From assembly GCF_000787575.1 (NCBI RefSeq), contig NW_012236509.1, positions 250,001 through 314,000 of the forward strand: a stretch of 64,000 nucleotides of DNA, read 5' to 3'. Of the stretch, positions 34,866-45,753 are shown piece by piece. The position numbers and the translations under genes are program-made. Source of the stretch: Acytostelium subglobosum LB1 (lineage: Eukaryota > Evosea > Eumycetozoa > Acytosteliales > Acytosteliaceae). Position 1 is the first letter of the stretch; each line of letters starts with the position of its first letter. A model generated the notes under the pieces. That model was not told where the DNA came from. It ran no database searches and was given only the letters and a program-made list of their open reading frames with translations.

Positions 34866-36714
34866 TTAATAGGTGTCACTAGACGATGGGACGTGACAGA
34901 AGAGCGCCATGAACTTGAAGTTGGGAACGCCCAGACTGGCATCCAGCTTGACATCGCCATTGTTGCCACCGCCATTCTTGGCGACCACATCGATCAGAGA
35001 GTTGTAATTGACGTTCTGGTAGTTGTACTTGGTGCCAATGCGCGACACACGCTGATGCTTGATGGTGCCTGCCTCGTTGATCACCTGTGATATGGTGAAG
35101 CAGCCGGCGTTGGTCGAGCTGAAACGGATGAGGAAAGAGCCGACTGGCTGGCCGCCCAGTCTGGTGGCGGCGTCCACTGTCTCAAAGTAGCCGTGGAACC
35201 ACTTCTGGGCCATCACCTCTCTGATCAACTCCAACAATGTCTTGCCCTCGTTTGGTGCATTCATTGGTCCAAAGAACTCCAGTATCTTTCCAAACTTCTC
35301 AATATGTACTATGTTGTCAACTCCTGTTCCTTCAGCCTTTGGTGAATCAGCTGATTGATTGAGTGGTCGAGTGAGAGTTAGTATGATTGATTGATGATTG
35401 GAATAGTTCCACGTGATACAAACATAGAATGGCCTTGAGACACTTGATGTTTTGATACTCGATTGATGCCTTGTCACATTGAGTCCTGTTTGGATGCTTG
35501 GACCACTCACAGAGAGCATCGACAAAGGTGTCCCATGGAACCTCTTGCTCGGTGAGGAAGCTGCGCTTCCAAAAGTCACGTCCATTGATGTCAGAGATGG
35601 CAGCGTCGACAATGATGTGGTCCAGCGTGGCAATGATCTCCTTGAAAGATGGACGTCTGAGAGGCTCCTTGTCCCAGCACTTCTCGATCAGCTTTCGCAG
35701 CGAGTCGAGACAGTCGGCGGGGATGGGTGGACGCTCGTGCTTGGAGCACACGGCCTCTCTAAACTTCTCCAGCTCTCTGTGATGTGAGAATGGCTCCTTG
35801 CGCGTCAATATCTCCCAGAGCACAATGCCAAATGAGTAAACGTCGCTCGATTCATTGAACTCCTTGAACATCATCACCTCTGGTGCCATGTACAATGGAG
35901 TGCCCTTTGCACTCGATTGATCCTTTAGCATCTTATGCTTCTGTTTCAATGCTGACAGACCAAAGTCACAGACTATATAGTTGATTGATTGATTGATTGG
36001 GTGTGAATGAGTGAGTGATTGATTGAGTGAAGGAGTGATGGTCGTTCGATCGTCACTTACTCTTAACCTTCATATTCTCATCGACCAACAAGTTGGATGA
36101 CTTGACATCTCTGTGCACGAACACTGGGTTCGATTCATGTAGCCAGTTGATTCCCAATGCTGCGTCCTTGGCCACTATAATTGATTGATTGAATGAATGA
36201 ATGAGTGAGTGATCACACTTGCCAATCAATCAAACTACTACATACTCTTCATTCTTAGATAGAGTGGCAGTTGGATCTTCTCGTCGTGCAAGAGGGTCTC
36301 GAGGTTACCCTTGGGTACAAGCTCGGTGACGATCACACATTTGCCTGGGATGGTGCATGCGCCCATGAACAAACAGATGTTTGGATGGTAGATCTTGCTC
36401 ATCAAGTGAACCTCCTTTCTAAAGGCGGCCAGGGTTGCTGAGTCATAGTTCTGTTTATGCAGTAGCTTGACTGCCACAGCCTTCTGACGACATCTACCCT
36501 TGAACACCTTTCCGAATGAACCTGTTCCGATCAATTCCTCAAAAGTGATCTCCTCTGGTCTGATCTCTGGTGGTCCTGATCTATCTGCGTTCAGCTGATT
36601 ATGTTATGTTGATCATGATGATATATCAGTATATGTACATGTTATATAGTTGTACATTGTTTGATATAAACATACATCTTGGTAGGCGAATGAGTCATTC
36701 CTTTGTTGCTCCAT
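34866..36714 (-). CDS. SHK-family protein kinase (kinase domain followed by SH2 domain)
   Basis: Five exons (36714-36676, 36594-36246, 36174-36061, 35972-35424, 35350-34866) give 511 aa. SHK kinases are dictyostelid dual-specificity enzymes with an N-terminal kinase and a C-terminal SH2 domain. Visible are the P-loop GTGSFGKV (36-43), VAVK Lys56, catalytic loop HRDVKSSN (150-157; Asp152), CDFG (169-172), an APE-type MAPEVM, and WEILTRKEPF. A linker follows, then an SH2 domain from about W401 (WFHGYF) with GSFLIRFSS, where Arg426 is the phosphotyrosine-binding Arg, and GCFTISQV. The order and length match ShkA-ShkE. Exon 4 joins exon 5 best with a GTTTGT donor, giving KAIL-SDSPKAEG. It likely acts at the plasma membrane in signalling; which Shk paralog it is cannot be told. 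The intron sequence carries a 17-base motif shared with the neighbouring gene. Confidence 0.92.
35395..35412 (-). repeat. 17-base intronic motif, copy 2
   Basis: The same TGGAACTATTCCAATCA lies about 11-13 bases after the donor of the SHK kinase intron 4. It contains the inverted repeat GGAA-CTA-TTCC. Confidence 0.6.
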
Positions 36715-37404
36715 ATTTTGATTGATTGATGTGATTGAATGATGTGATGTGATTGATGTGATATATTGTCACACTATACTATATATGTATAATAATACTA
36801 CAACAACAAATAAATTATGTATCTATATAATATATATTAAACTAATGATAATAATATATTTGTTTGTATTTGGGAAACTAATAAACAAGAAGATGATGAA
36901 CAAGTTGTTTCAAACTAACACTTCATCAACAACTCATCGAATTCAAACACACACCTTCATCACCAACTTGTGTTCATTCATTCATTCATTTATACACACA
37001 CACAAAATGGTTGCAGTTGATTGTGGTGTGGTGCAGTGTGTGTTTGTCGTCTTCGTTGTCCCAATCCGGACATCTTACAAGGCATGACTCTCGTTGGAGG
37101 TCATAGTTGTAAGGACCCAACAACTAAAGACATATTTGTAGATCATCACACAACATATAATGTCAACATCATATTAATTATCTCTAATCTTTCATTTAGA
37201 GACTATTCAAAGCTTGTATTCTTGAGAGTTGGAGCTGAGGCTTGTTGTGGAGAATCCATGTTTTTGTTTTTTTTTTGCAAAGGTGGTTCACGAGCAATGT
37301 TGGTCCTGACTTTCCTTCATTCATCAAACATTCATTCAATCATTCAATCTTATATGATTGTTTATTTATAGATAGATAGAATATAGAGATATATCTAGAT
37401 AACA
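36715..37404. promoter_or_regulatory. Divergent intergenic region between SHK kinase and two-TM protein
   Basis: A 690-base AT-rich region between two divergent start codons. It contains TGAT-rich leader sequence next to the SHK start, AT-rich TATA-like stretches near 36780-36850 and 37360-37395, and a T-run at 37262-37276. No gene or RNA was recognised. Confidence 0.45.
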
Positions 37405-38283
37405 ATGAGTGATAGACATTTAACAGATGGAGGTGGTAGCCTTCAATCAATATTGGCACCTACATCACCTGATTCTTCAAGATCAATGTCAAAACGTGAC
37501 ATGGAGAGAGGTAGTGGATCATCACGTAACTCATCCAGGAGGACATCAACTGTACCATCATCATCATCATCAACCACATCATTAGAACCAGAGATGAGAC
37601 TAAAAGTGCTAAAGTCACTACTTGTCAACTCTGCCGTCATGACCGTAGTCTTTACACTCTTCACAATCACCTTGCTATCAATAGCCGGTGGAGCGCAAGT
37701 AAGTTTGGGACATGCGGACCGAACATGTTCACATGATACTGACATCGACATCGATACCAAGATATTCAAAGCAATGACATTCAAAGAGATGACATGTAAT
37801 GTGTATAATACAACGAGAATAACAAAGATTAATACTACGGATTGTTCAAGATTGAATGAGGGTCTGCTGTCACCGGTGTATGACAGTGACTTTTATAACT
37901 CATTCCCTATAATGAACCCGCAGCCAACTGTTTGCTATCAGGGTGTTTATAATGTGTCGCTGAATGGCGATCGCAAACACTCGGTGCAGGGCCCGTGGGT
38001 GCACTCGCTACAGTGCACCATCCGATATCTACAGGCGATCACGCAGCGCCAGAACGTCAGCTGCTTCATCGACACGGACAACAACATCATCTGGACGAGT
38101 CCGCCGTCGTCGCCCTATGCTATCGCACTGTTTGCCGTTGTCTGCTCGCTGACCGTCATCTCGATGGTGCTACTCGGCTTCACATTCTACAAAGTCAAGT
38201 ACCAGGCCTACCTGGAAGAGGAGACGCCACTGATCAACTCTGGCAACAACAGGTTCAACAGAGACTTTAGCTTCAGGCGTTGA
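37405..38283 (+). CDS. Two-transmembrane protein with a Cys-containing extracytoplasmic domain
   Basis: A single exon encodes 292 aa. The first 65 residues are polar and Ser-rich (SKRDMERGSGSSRNSSRRTSTVPSSSSS), likely cytoplasmic and phosphorylated. Membrane helix one is at about residues 73-98 (LLVNSAVMTVVFTLFTITLLSIAGGA). A loop of about 145 residues follows with several Cys (CSHD, MTCNVYN, DCSRL, VCYQG, LQCTI, SCFID) and N-x-S/T sequons (NTTRI, NTTDC, NVSLN, NVSCF), so it should be outside or in a lumen with disulfides. Helix two is at about 243-266 (AIALFAVVCSLTVISMVLLGFTFY), then a short tail KVKYQAYLEEETPLI containing a dileucine-like acidic EEETPLI endosomal sorting motif. I do not recognise the family. 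The sorting motif suggests an endolysosomal or plasma-membrane location. Confidence 0.75.
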   Translation: MSDRHLTDGGGSLQSILAPTSPDSSRSMSKRDMERGSGSSRNSSRRTSTVPSSSSSTTSLEPEMRLKVLKSLLVNSAVMTVVFTLFTITLLSIAGGAQVSLGHADRTCSHDTDIDIDTKIFKAMTFKEMTCNVYNTTRITKINTTDCSRLNEGLLSPVYDSDFYNSFPIMNPQPTVCYQGVYNVSLNGDRKHSVQGPWVHSLQCTIRYLQAITQRQNVSCFIDTDNNIIWTSPPSSPYAIALFAVVCSLTVISMVLLGFTFYKVKYQAYLEEETPLINSGNNRFNRDFSFRR

Positions 38284-38367
38284 TGACATGGCATGGTCCT
38301 CAATCATTCAATCATTCATTCATTCATATTGGTTGCTCCACGACAAGTGGCACAAGTGCAAAGTAGT

Positions 38368-40349
38368 TTATTCCTTGGTTCCATCCTGGATCGATCCAGA
38401 TGTTTGGCGCTTCCTCATATCCTCTTTGAACTGGTCGAATGGCATTGGAGTATATATACCTTCAACAGCTGGTCATTTGGCAACGGAAAGGACAACGACA
38501 ACGACAACGATAACAATGGATCATCGATGATGAGGTGGCAATGGACATTGGATTGTGAAATGGAAGATTAGATTAGTCTGTTTCCTCCTTCCTCCTCATG
38601 GATCACTTTGAACAACAACAACAACTTGTAATACAACAACTTACCTTTGGTATACTCGTCATAATCTCGTTGACAGGTCTGCGTACTTGGCATATCGTCT
38701 GATTGTGTTGGCTGGCTATTCTGGAACTCTTTGGACTCATCATACGAGTCGGGTATTGGCTCTATCTTCTCGCCATCGCCACTTTGAACAACATGGTCCA
38801 CTCCATCTACTCCTTTGTCATTGTCATTGTCGTCTTTGTTGTTGTTGTTGCTGTTGTTGTTGTCATCGATGACATTGCTATTCTGTTGTTGTCCTGTGCT
38901 CTCCACTATATCCACCAGATCCTGATCATGCTCTTTCTCGTCCACAGCCACATCTTGATTGCCATTGCTCTTATGTACATCATTATTGGCATCCTTGTTG
39001 TCTGGTTCAATAATATCCATGACTACTTGTGACTGCTCTAGTAGTGGTTCATCTTCTTGGTCCCTCTCCTGTTCTTGTTGTTGTTTCTTCTTGATTGATT
39101 CTTGGGAGGAAGGCGTACGTGTCACTGAACCGCCTGTTGATGGTCTATTCGAGACGTATTTCATCTCTGACACCAACTGCTCGTCCAGTTCCACGGAGAA
39201 CTCGACATGTCGTGCACGTTTATCAGTGGCGGATGTAACTGTTGACACGGTCGAAGGTGTGGTAGTTGTGTCATTGTTGTTTGTCTGTGGCGTTGTTGTG
39301 GTCGATGTCTTTAGGATTGACTTTGGCGTCGTGGTGACTGATTGAACGGGCGTCTTCTTCCTTGGACCGACTCCCTCCTTTTGTTGTCGCTCAATCTCCT
39401 CCATATCCTTTGGATCAAACTCGTCTCGAAGCTCTCGCAGCATTGCCTCGCCCTTGGCCTTCTCCTCATCGTGAATCAACTGTTTCTTGCGCTTGGTGTC
39501 CTCCTTTGACTCTGTCGACTTGACAGTGAACTTCTTTGATTTGGATGACATATATTTGAGTGTGAGGATTGAATCCAAGTCCAATCTGGCGAACTTTGGA
39601 TTGGGTAACTCTCCAATGATCGCTTCGTCCTCGTCTTCTTGATCATCATCTTCGTCGTCATCACTGTCCTTTTGTCTTTGTTTCCTCTTTGATGACGATG
39701 ATGACGATGGTGTTGATCGAGATGGAGTGTTTGGTCGCTTGCTCTGTGATGATGATGATGATGAGGAATTCTTGTGATCGCCATTGGTCAATGTCTTTCT
39801 TGCGGGTGATCTTGCAGCCCTTGATGCTCCTTGTGATGGTGATTTCGATTGTCTTGACATTGATTGTGATGGCGATGATGATGTAGTCGATGATGAATGC
39901 TGTGACAATGTCTTCTTCTTTTTCTTTCTCTTCTTGTTCTCCTCAGGATCATAATCAGAGTCATCAGAGATTGATGGAATAACATCTGAATCATTCTCAT
40001 CACTATCATTAGTCTGTGCTGCCAATCTCTTGATCACTCTTCCCCTACTACTTGTTATGATCGTTGCGCCATTGTCCTTGTTCTCTTGTTTATCTTGTGT
40101 CTGCTTCTCTGATCCTTTCAGTTGTTGTTGCTTCCTCTTCTTCTGTTTCTGTGTGTTATCAACCTCTTCCTCATTATCCTCCACATCATCTTCCTCTACT
40201 TCTTCTTCGTGATCATTATCATCATTGTCATCATCATCATTCAGATTCTTTGATGATAATCTTCTACTTCGGTTTGGTATTAGTGAAGCTTTCAATGCTT
40301 CAGACTCTTCTTGTAGTCTCTCTAACTTTGTCCTTCTTCTTGTTGTCAT
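38368..40349 (-). CDS. Nuclear-type low-complexity protein with SILK and RVxF motifs (candidate PP1 partner)
   Basis: Two exons (40349-38645 and 38459-38368, intron 185 bases) give 598 aa. The 3' exon was found from the donor after DYDEYTK and reads GIYTPMPFDQFKEDMRKRQTSGSIQDGTKE-stop. The protein alternates acidic runs (DDDDNDDNDHEEEVEEDD) with basic ones (ENKKRKKKKKTL, SKRKQRQKDSDDDEDDDQEDEDE) and Ser tracts, as in nuclear or nucleolar proteins. Near residues 342-345 is SILK and near 376-381 RARHVEF, which fits the [RK]-x-[VI]-x-F rule. A SILK motif N-terminal to RVxF is the arrangement used by several regulators to dock on protein phosphatase 1. The region MLRELRDEFDPKDMEEIERQQKEGVG is helical. 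Family not recognised; PP1 binding is inferred. The start is the ATG at 40349. Confidence 0.7.
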
Positions 40350-41322
40350 ATTGTATTGTGAATGTGATGATGAATAACTCAATTATCTATGTTGTTGAGT
40401 TGAGTGAGTTTGTAAATGAATGAATGAAATGAAGTGAAGAGATGTGAAGTGAAGTCAAATCAAATAATCAAGATTAGTGGAAAATGGTGGTTTGAGACAA
40501 GATACTTGTTGCAAAGAACGTCAATCAAATGAGACTTGTTTTCGAGTCGATCACTTTATCAATCAATCAATCAACTTTGAACTAATTATGAAATGAACGT
40601 TCGATATTGTTATCTCATCATCTAATAAATACTACAAATAATAAATAGTCCGATTGAATTCAGATCACCGTGAATGTAAAGAGAGAGATCCCCAAATGGA
40701 GAATTGAAAAATAACGAATAATAATAAAAATCATTGGTTGCCTTATTTGGCAAAAAAAGAAAGGACCTTTGAGAGATTCATTGCAAACAAACACAACTCC
40801 AAACCACAGTCATGACTGTCTCTCTCTCACAACACTCAATTATTATTTATTCGATGGGGGAACAAACCCCCAAACAAAGTGTTGAAGGGGATGTGAATGT
40901 AACATTAGTTCCCCTGGGTCCTACAAAAAGAGGCTATATTTGTACAAAGTGGTGGGAGGGTGTGTATTATTAAAGGATAGGATAGGCAAAGAGAGTGAGG
41001 GGGGAAACAACTTGAAACCCAACCCAATGCAACTGCCCTCTCACTCACTCTCACACTCACCTCTAACTTTATTATTATTATTATCACTCTACTCTCTCAA
41101 GTCTTCTTGTCTATTCTCTTTCTCTATCATTCATTCATTCATTCATTCTCTCATTCATTCAAATACTTACATAGTATCTTTATTCTTCAAAACAATCGAT
41201 CGATCAATCAATCAATCAATCAATAATAATTGATTACAAAGTGATAATTATTCAGAAAGAAAGGTGATTTTATTATTAAAACATAACATAACATATAAAC
41301 ATAACATTGTTCAAGAGAGAGA
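40350..41322. promoter_or_regulatory. Divergent intergenic region between the PP1-motif gene and the phosphosite-rich gene
   Basis: A 973-base AT-rich region between two divergent starts. It contains a 6-bp hairpin TGGGGG/CCCCCA (40855-40860 with 40867-40872), ATTC repeats (41128-41160) and AATC repeats (41200-41225) in the leader of the plus gene. No coding region or RNA gene was recognised. Confidence 0.45.
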
Positions 41323-42870
41323 ATGAATGGTACATCAGTTTCAATGGACATCCAAAGCCCATTGGCAGTTGGTCCAATTCCTACAGTGAATCATATCTCT
41401 AATGGTGGAGGTGGACAAAGTTCAAGTACTAGTAATAATAATAACAAACAGATTCAACAACAACAACAACAACATTGGAAATTTAAACCGGCACAGACTC
41501 CAAACGATTATAATAGTAATAACTTGGGAAGAAGAAGACGTAACTCTGAACCTGGAATAATGATGGTTCAAAAGTCATCCTACAAGAACTTTGTCACTCA
41601 TTGGAAGCTGGACACAAAGAAGCCAGCAGCGTCATCTCCAGGAGGAAACAAAGCACCTCCTCCTTCCTCTCAAACATCATCATCTGGATCCATTCCAATT
41701 CCAAATGGATCTCCCCAACTACATCAACAACAACAACAAGCTCAACAACAAAATCACCAAGTACCAACAACTACAAAGAATACATCTTCATCAACTACAT
41801 CAGCCAGGAAACATTCTTTGTCTTCAACACCAAGTCCAACAACAGGTTACCCAACTGCATTCAAGTCCCCGTCATCACCATCAACTTTCCAACCAATCCA
41901 CTCACCTGGAATGTTATCGGACATTGATCAAATGCGTAGTGATGATCTCTCACCATACCAATTCGTTCCAGGCAGGAGGAAGCAGAGTCTGGGCGACGAC
42001 ATGGCCGTGCCCAAGAAGTTTCATCCATATCCCAAGCTCTCTCTTCTGGAGAGCATTTGTAACAATAGCGAATTCAATGATGATCACAACAACGGAAACA
42101 ACAACAATCATCATCATCCTCACTCTTCATCCTATGATCTACCTTTCGCCAGTCATTCGCGCCATCCTGCAGCAAATGAGGGTGGCGGCGGAGGCAGCAG
42201 ACTATCAATGCGCAGAGTCTCCCTGCCAAACATAACAAACAGACCAACATACTCGCCAGAGAGATCCCTTTCACCAATCAATGAGAGGTCATTGCAAACA
42301 GACTCCCTTTATCATCATCTTTTCGCCAACAATGCCAACCAAAGTGGAAGTAATAGTAATGCCAACAACAACAATAGTAACAGGTATAGCATCAACAGTC
42401 CAAGCATCAATGCTGAACGATTGATCGTTCCCAACGAGTCCAGACTGAGTTCATTATATGAAGCATCCTTGTTGACCACTTCACCTCCATCGGATGGAGT
42501 CCTCTCAAATGCCCATGTCCATGACAAGAAGACACTGCAAACAATTTCAAGAGCATCACCAGACTACCCTTTACCACAACAACATAACTACAACAACTCT
42601 AACAACAACTCAAACAATTTACCATCGATATACTCTATATTGAATGATGTCAAAGAGGTATCTCTTGAGGATGACCACAAGTATAGTCGCGACAACAACA
42701 ACAAACATAATGGCAGTGCTGAAGACATGTCGAATGGAATCACCAGACGATCAATGGAGCGCTCATATCCATCTCGATCACCATCCTCCTCTCCAATGTC
42801 CGTGTCCACTTCCACCAACAGTATTCCCTCTAGTACCAAGATGTCAGTCATCAACCTTTTGGACGAATAA
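41323..42870 (+). CDS. Low-complexity protein rich in basophilic-kinase / 14-3-3-type sites
   Basis: A single exon encodes 515 aa with no signal peptide or membrane segment. Most of it is Asn, Gln, Ser and Pro rich. Embedded in this are short conserved-looking islands, each a run of basic residues followed by Ser: GRRRRNSEPG (about 65-74), SARKHSLSSTPS (about 163-174), GRRKQSLGDD (about 215-224), MRRVSLPN (about 295-302) and TRRSMERSYPSRSP near the C-terminus. RRxS and RxxS are targets of PKA, PKB and related kinases, and RxxSxP forms bind 14-3-3 proteins. Another island, YKNFVTHWKLDTKK, may be structured. The protein ends KMSVINLLDE. I do not recognise a family; a phospho-regulated scaffold role is an inference. 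The start codon lies after an AATC-rich leader. Confidence 0.68.
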   Translation: MNGTSVSMDIQSPLAVGPIPTVNHISNGGGGQSSSTSNNNNKQIQQQQQQHWKFKPAQTPNDYNSNNLGRRRRNSEPGIMMVQKSSYKNFVTHWKLDTKKPAASSPGGNKAPPPSSQTSSSGSIPIPNGSPQLHQQQQQAQQQNHQVPTTTKNTSSSTTSARKHSLSSTPSPTTGYPTAFKSPSSPSTFQPIHSPGMLSDIDQMRSDDLSPYQFVPGRRKQSLGDDMAVPKKFHPYPKLSLLESICNNSEFNDDHNNGNNNNHHHPHSSSYDLPFASHSRHPAANEGGGGGSRLSMRRVSLPNITNRPTYSPERSLSPINERSLQTDSLYHHLFANNANQSGSNSNANNNNSNRYSINSPSINAERLIVPNESRLSSLYEASLLTTSPPSDGVLSNAHVHDKKTLQTISRASPDYPLPQQHNYNNSNNNSNNLPSIYSILNDVKEVSLEDDHKYSRDNNNKHNGSAEDMSNGITRRSMERSYPSRSPSSSPMSVSTSTNSIPSSTKMSVINLLDE

Positions 42871-44131
42871 TAATATTAATTAATAATAATAGTTATGGTT
42901 CCAAACCCTTTGTAATCCCCTAAATTCATTCATTCATTCATTAATTTATTCATTCACTCCGACTTTATTCCAATTTGTTTGTTTGGTCCATTTAGACAAC
43001 GTTTCGTCTCAATTCGATTTATCTTTGGGCAGATCACATCGGCAATCATCAATCAGTTCTAATTTGAGAGCCACAAATCACCCCCACACTTCCATCCTGA
43101 TTGTTAGCCAAAAAACAATTCTTTGATCTCTTTTTTGTTAAGCAAGTTTGGGTGAAGTGATACCTGTGTGTATGTGTGTGTGAATGAGTGATGATAGATA
43201 AACGCGATTGATCATGTTCAGAAGTGAGCAACGAGTTTATTATAAGTCAACAATTTAGTTTGTGATCATTCATACCCTGTAAGATATAAATATATATATA
43301 TAACAACTATCTCTAGTCAAAGCACATCAACGTCATAAATCAATCAAAGTCATTCAATCAATCAATCAAAGTCAATCAAAGTCAATCAAACGAACATTCA
43401 ATACATTAGGTATGTGATACATCATTCTAAATTCAACCTTTCTCTCTCTCTCTCTCTCTATCTCTCTTTTGGTCATTGTAACTACATTCATTCTTTCATC
43501 ACATCCATCCATCTATTATGATGTTACATTCAATCGATCACGATGACAAACACATAGACAGTTTGGTAGATTCACCCACACACTAGACCCGACTCGTGGG
43601 TATGTGAGTGTATTGTTTGTTTGAATCACAAACTGTTCAAATAATTACTTTGATTTGTTTTTTTTTTCACAACATTTCTCCCCTCTCTCTCTCCAACACA
43701 ACACTTCGCACCTCCCTCTCTCTCGACATTCATTCACAAGAATACTCAAGCCTGCACCTCATCCCCATCCCTTCATCATATTCATATTCATATTCTTATA
43801 TTATATTATATTTATAAATATATATACATATATATCATTCCTTGTACACTTACTTTTAAAACTCAACTCAACTCAACTCACTCACTCACTTCATCACACT
43901 CAATCAATCTCTCAACTTAGGCGCGACAAACAAAACAATCCATTGTATCAGTAGTCAGCATTCCTTCAACCAACAACAACACATATAACATCACCATCCA
44001 TCCAATCACATTCGTCATCATAAGTCTAGAGACATATTTGTAAACAAGTCAGTGTTTCATCATCTTATCAATATCAGAGGCAGACAGAGTGTTCTAACCT
44101 TCAATCAATCAATCAATCATAACAGTATAGG
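42871..44131. promoter_or_regulatory. Promoter and probable 5' UTR intron of the RacB-type gene
   Basis: This 1.26-kb stretch runs from the 3' end of the previous gene to the racB start. A TATA-like element lies at about 43281-43304, with a cluster of GTCAATCAA repeats (43340-43390) after it. A good donor (TTAG/GTATGTGAT, intron start about 43410) is followed by pyrimidine-rich DNA and possible acceptors at about 44077 or 44129, so a 5' UTR intron of 0.65-0.7 kb is likely. No coding region was seen. Confidence 0.45.
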
Positions 44132-44920
44132 ATGCAATCAATCAAGTTGGTAGTTGTAGGTGATGGTGCAGTTGGCAAGACATGCCTTCTCATCTCATAT
44201 ACATCAAACTCATTCCCAACCGAATACGTCCCAACCGTGTTTGATAATTACTCTGGTGGGTGCAGCGCATCGATTGGACGTGCGTGCGACTGATGAGAGA
44301 GAGTCGACGATGATTACAAAGACTAACATCATAACATCATATCATCATCGAACGAAACAGCCAATGTAATGGTAGATAATAAGACAGTTAGCCTTGGTCT
44401 TTGGGATACAGCAGGTCAAGAGGATTACGACCGTCTTCGTCCACTCAGTTACCCACAGACAGACGTGTTCCTGATTTGTTTCGCCATCATCAGTCAGACG
44501 TCGTTCACCAATGTAAAGTCAAAGTGGTATCCAGAGGTCACGCATCACTGTCCCAACAGCACGATCATTCTCGTTGGCACCAAGTGCGATCTGAGGGACG
44601 ACAGGGAGGCCTTGGAGAAGCTCAAGGAGAAGAATCAAACACCTCTCTCTCCACAGCAAGGAGAGCAGATGGCAAAGGACATCAAGGCTTATTGTTATTT
44701 AGAGTGCTCTGCCCTCACCCAGAAAGGTTAGTATTCGATCAATCAATCAATCAACCAGGAGTATGTTCAACATGTCATCTAACTAACATCACATCATGCA
44801 CGACCATATTCAACATCAACAGGACTTAAACAGGTATTCGACGAAGCCATCAAGGCTGTTATATTCCCAGACAGGGACAAGTCGAACAAATCCGGCAAGT
44901 CCAAGTGCACTATACTATAA
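44132..44920 (+). CDS. racB: Rho-family small GTPase, RacB type
   Basis: Three exons (44132-44255, 44361-44726, 44823-44920) encode 195 aa. Rac GTPases switch between GDP and GTP forms to control actin and membrane dynamics at the plasma membrane. All G-boxes are intact: GDGAVGKT (G1, residues 10-17), the switch I Thr in YVPTVFDNY (G2), [24 protein letters not shown] (G3 and switch II), GTKCDL (G4, with Cys where Rac1 has Leu) and ECSALTQKG (G5, including the Rho insert). It ends SGKSKCTIL, a CAAX box whose final Leu predicts geranylgeranylation after a short Lys-rich stretch. The N-terminus [17 protein letters not shown] and the body match Dictyostelium RacB as I remember it, including the length of 195 aa; the exact paralog is likely but not proven. 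Both introns are GT-AG with matching phases. Confidence 0.93.
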
Positions 44921-45432
44921 TCCACCACCCATTGGATCAGTGTCCTTTTAGTTTATCAAATAAATGCATCCAATCAGCCTCTCACTCACTCTCTCCTCTA
45001 CTCTACACTACTCTATCACTCTCTACTCATTCATTCATTATCATTCAGCAAAACACTGTTGTGTTCAAACCTTTTGAGCGATCGATTGATTGTTTGATTG
45101 GTTGTGTTTGGCTGGAGGTTGGTTTGATGTTTCAAAAACAAAGTTTGGTTGTTTGTTTGTTCATGTCCCTGTCTGACTGGATTTGGTTTAATTAATTTTC
45201 TAATTGAATCATTGACTGACATAAAGACAGACAGACATATTAATACATACAAACATATAATAATCAATCAATCAAATAATCAAACAATAATACACAACAC
45301 ATTCACTCACTGTCTCTCACTGTTATCTATCTCTGCCAGATCACCCGCCTTGTTACTAACTCACACACCAACACACACTCTATCGATACTGCTACCTACA
45401 TCGACCCTCTACCAGCCTACACCCTCACCCTC

Positions 45433-45460
45433 AACCCTTAACCCTTAACCCTTAACCCTA
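45433..45460. repeat. Short telomere-like array (AACCCTT units)
   Basis: About three head-to-tail AACCCTT units are followed by AACCCTAAC and preceded by the degenerate CACCCTCA. The unit resembles the C-rich strand of many eukaryotic telomeres. It is intergenic between racB and the ACAP gene, so it is interstitial here. Confidence 0.55.
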
Positions 45461-45704
45461 ACACTCACTCTCACTTCTCTTTTATCATTGACATCATCTC
45501 CCTCTCTCATTATCTCATTCATTCATTCAATCACATATCTCCCCAAGTATCATCATATCATATCATATCACTCTAGTTGTTCATCCTTCATTCTTCAGTC
45601 CAGTAGTTTACGCGCAATCAAACAAACAATCAATTTATCTATCATTCATTCATTAGTATTATTATATTTATAATTATATCTTCATATCTATAACCTTTAA
45701 CCTT

Positions 45705-45732
45705 GCACTCACTAATAAACTTTAGTGAGTGC
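45705..45732 (+). promoter_or_regulatory. Perfect 10-bp stem-loop just upstream of the ACAP start codon
   Basis: GCACTCACTA (45705-45714) and TAGTGAGTGC (45723-45732) are exact reverse complements around an 8-base loop. The structure ends 21 bases before the ATG at 45754, so it should lie in the 5' UTR and could affect translation or be a protein-binding site in DNA. Confidence 0.55.
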
Positions 45733-45753
45733 ATTATCTACAGTCTTTGAATA

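Larger units (their letters stand above)
44921..45753. other. Intergenic region with telomere-like repeat and start-proximal hairpin
   Basis: An 833-base region from the racB stop to the ACAP start. It is CTCA/CACT and ATTC rich, with a short AACCCTT tandem array near 45433-45460 and a perfect 10-bp hairpin at 45705-45732; both are listed separately. No coding region or tRNA was recognised. Confidence 0.45.
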
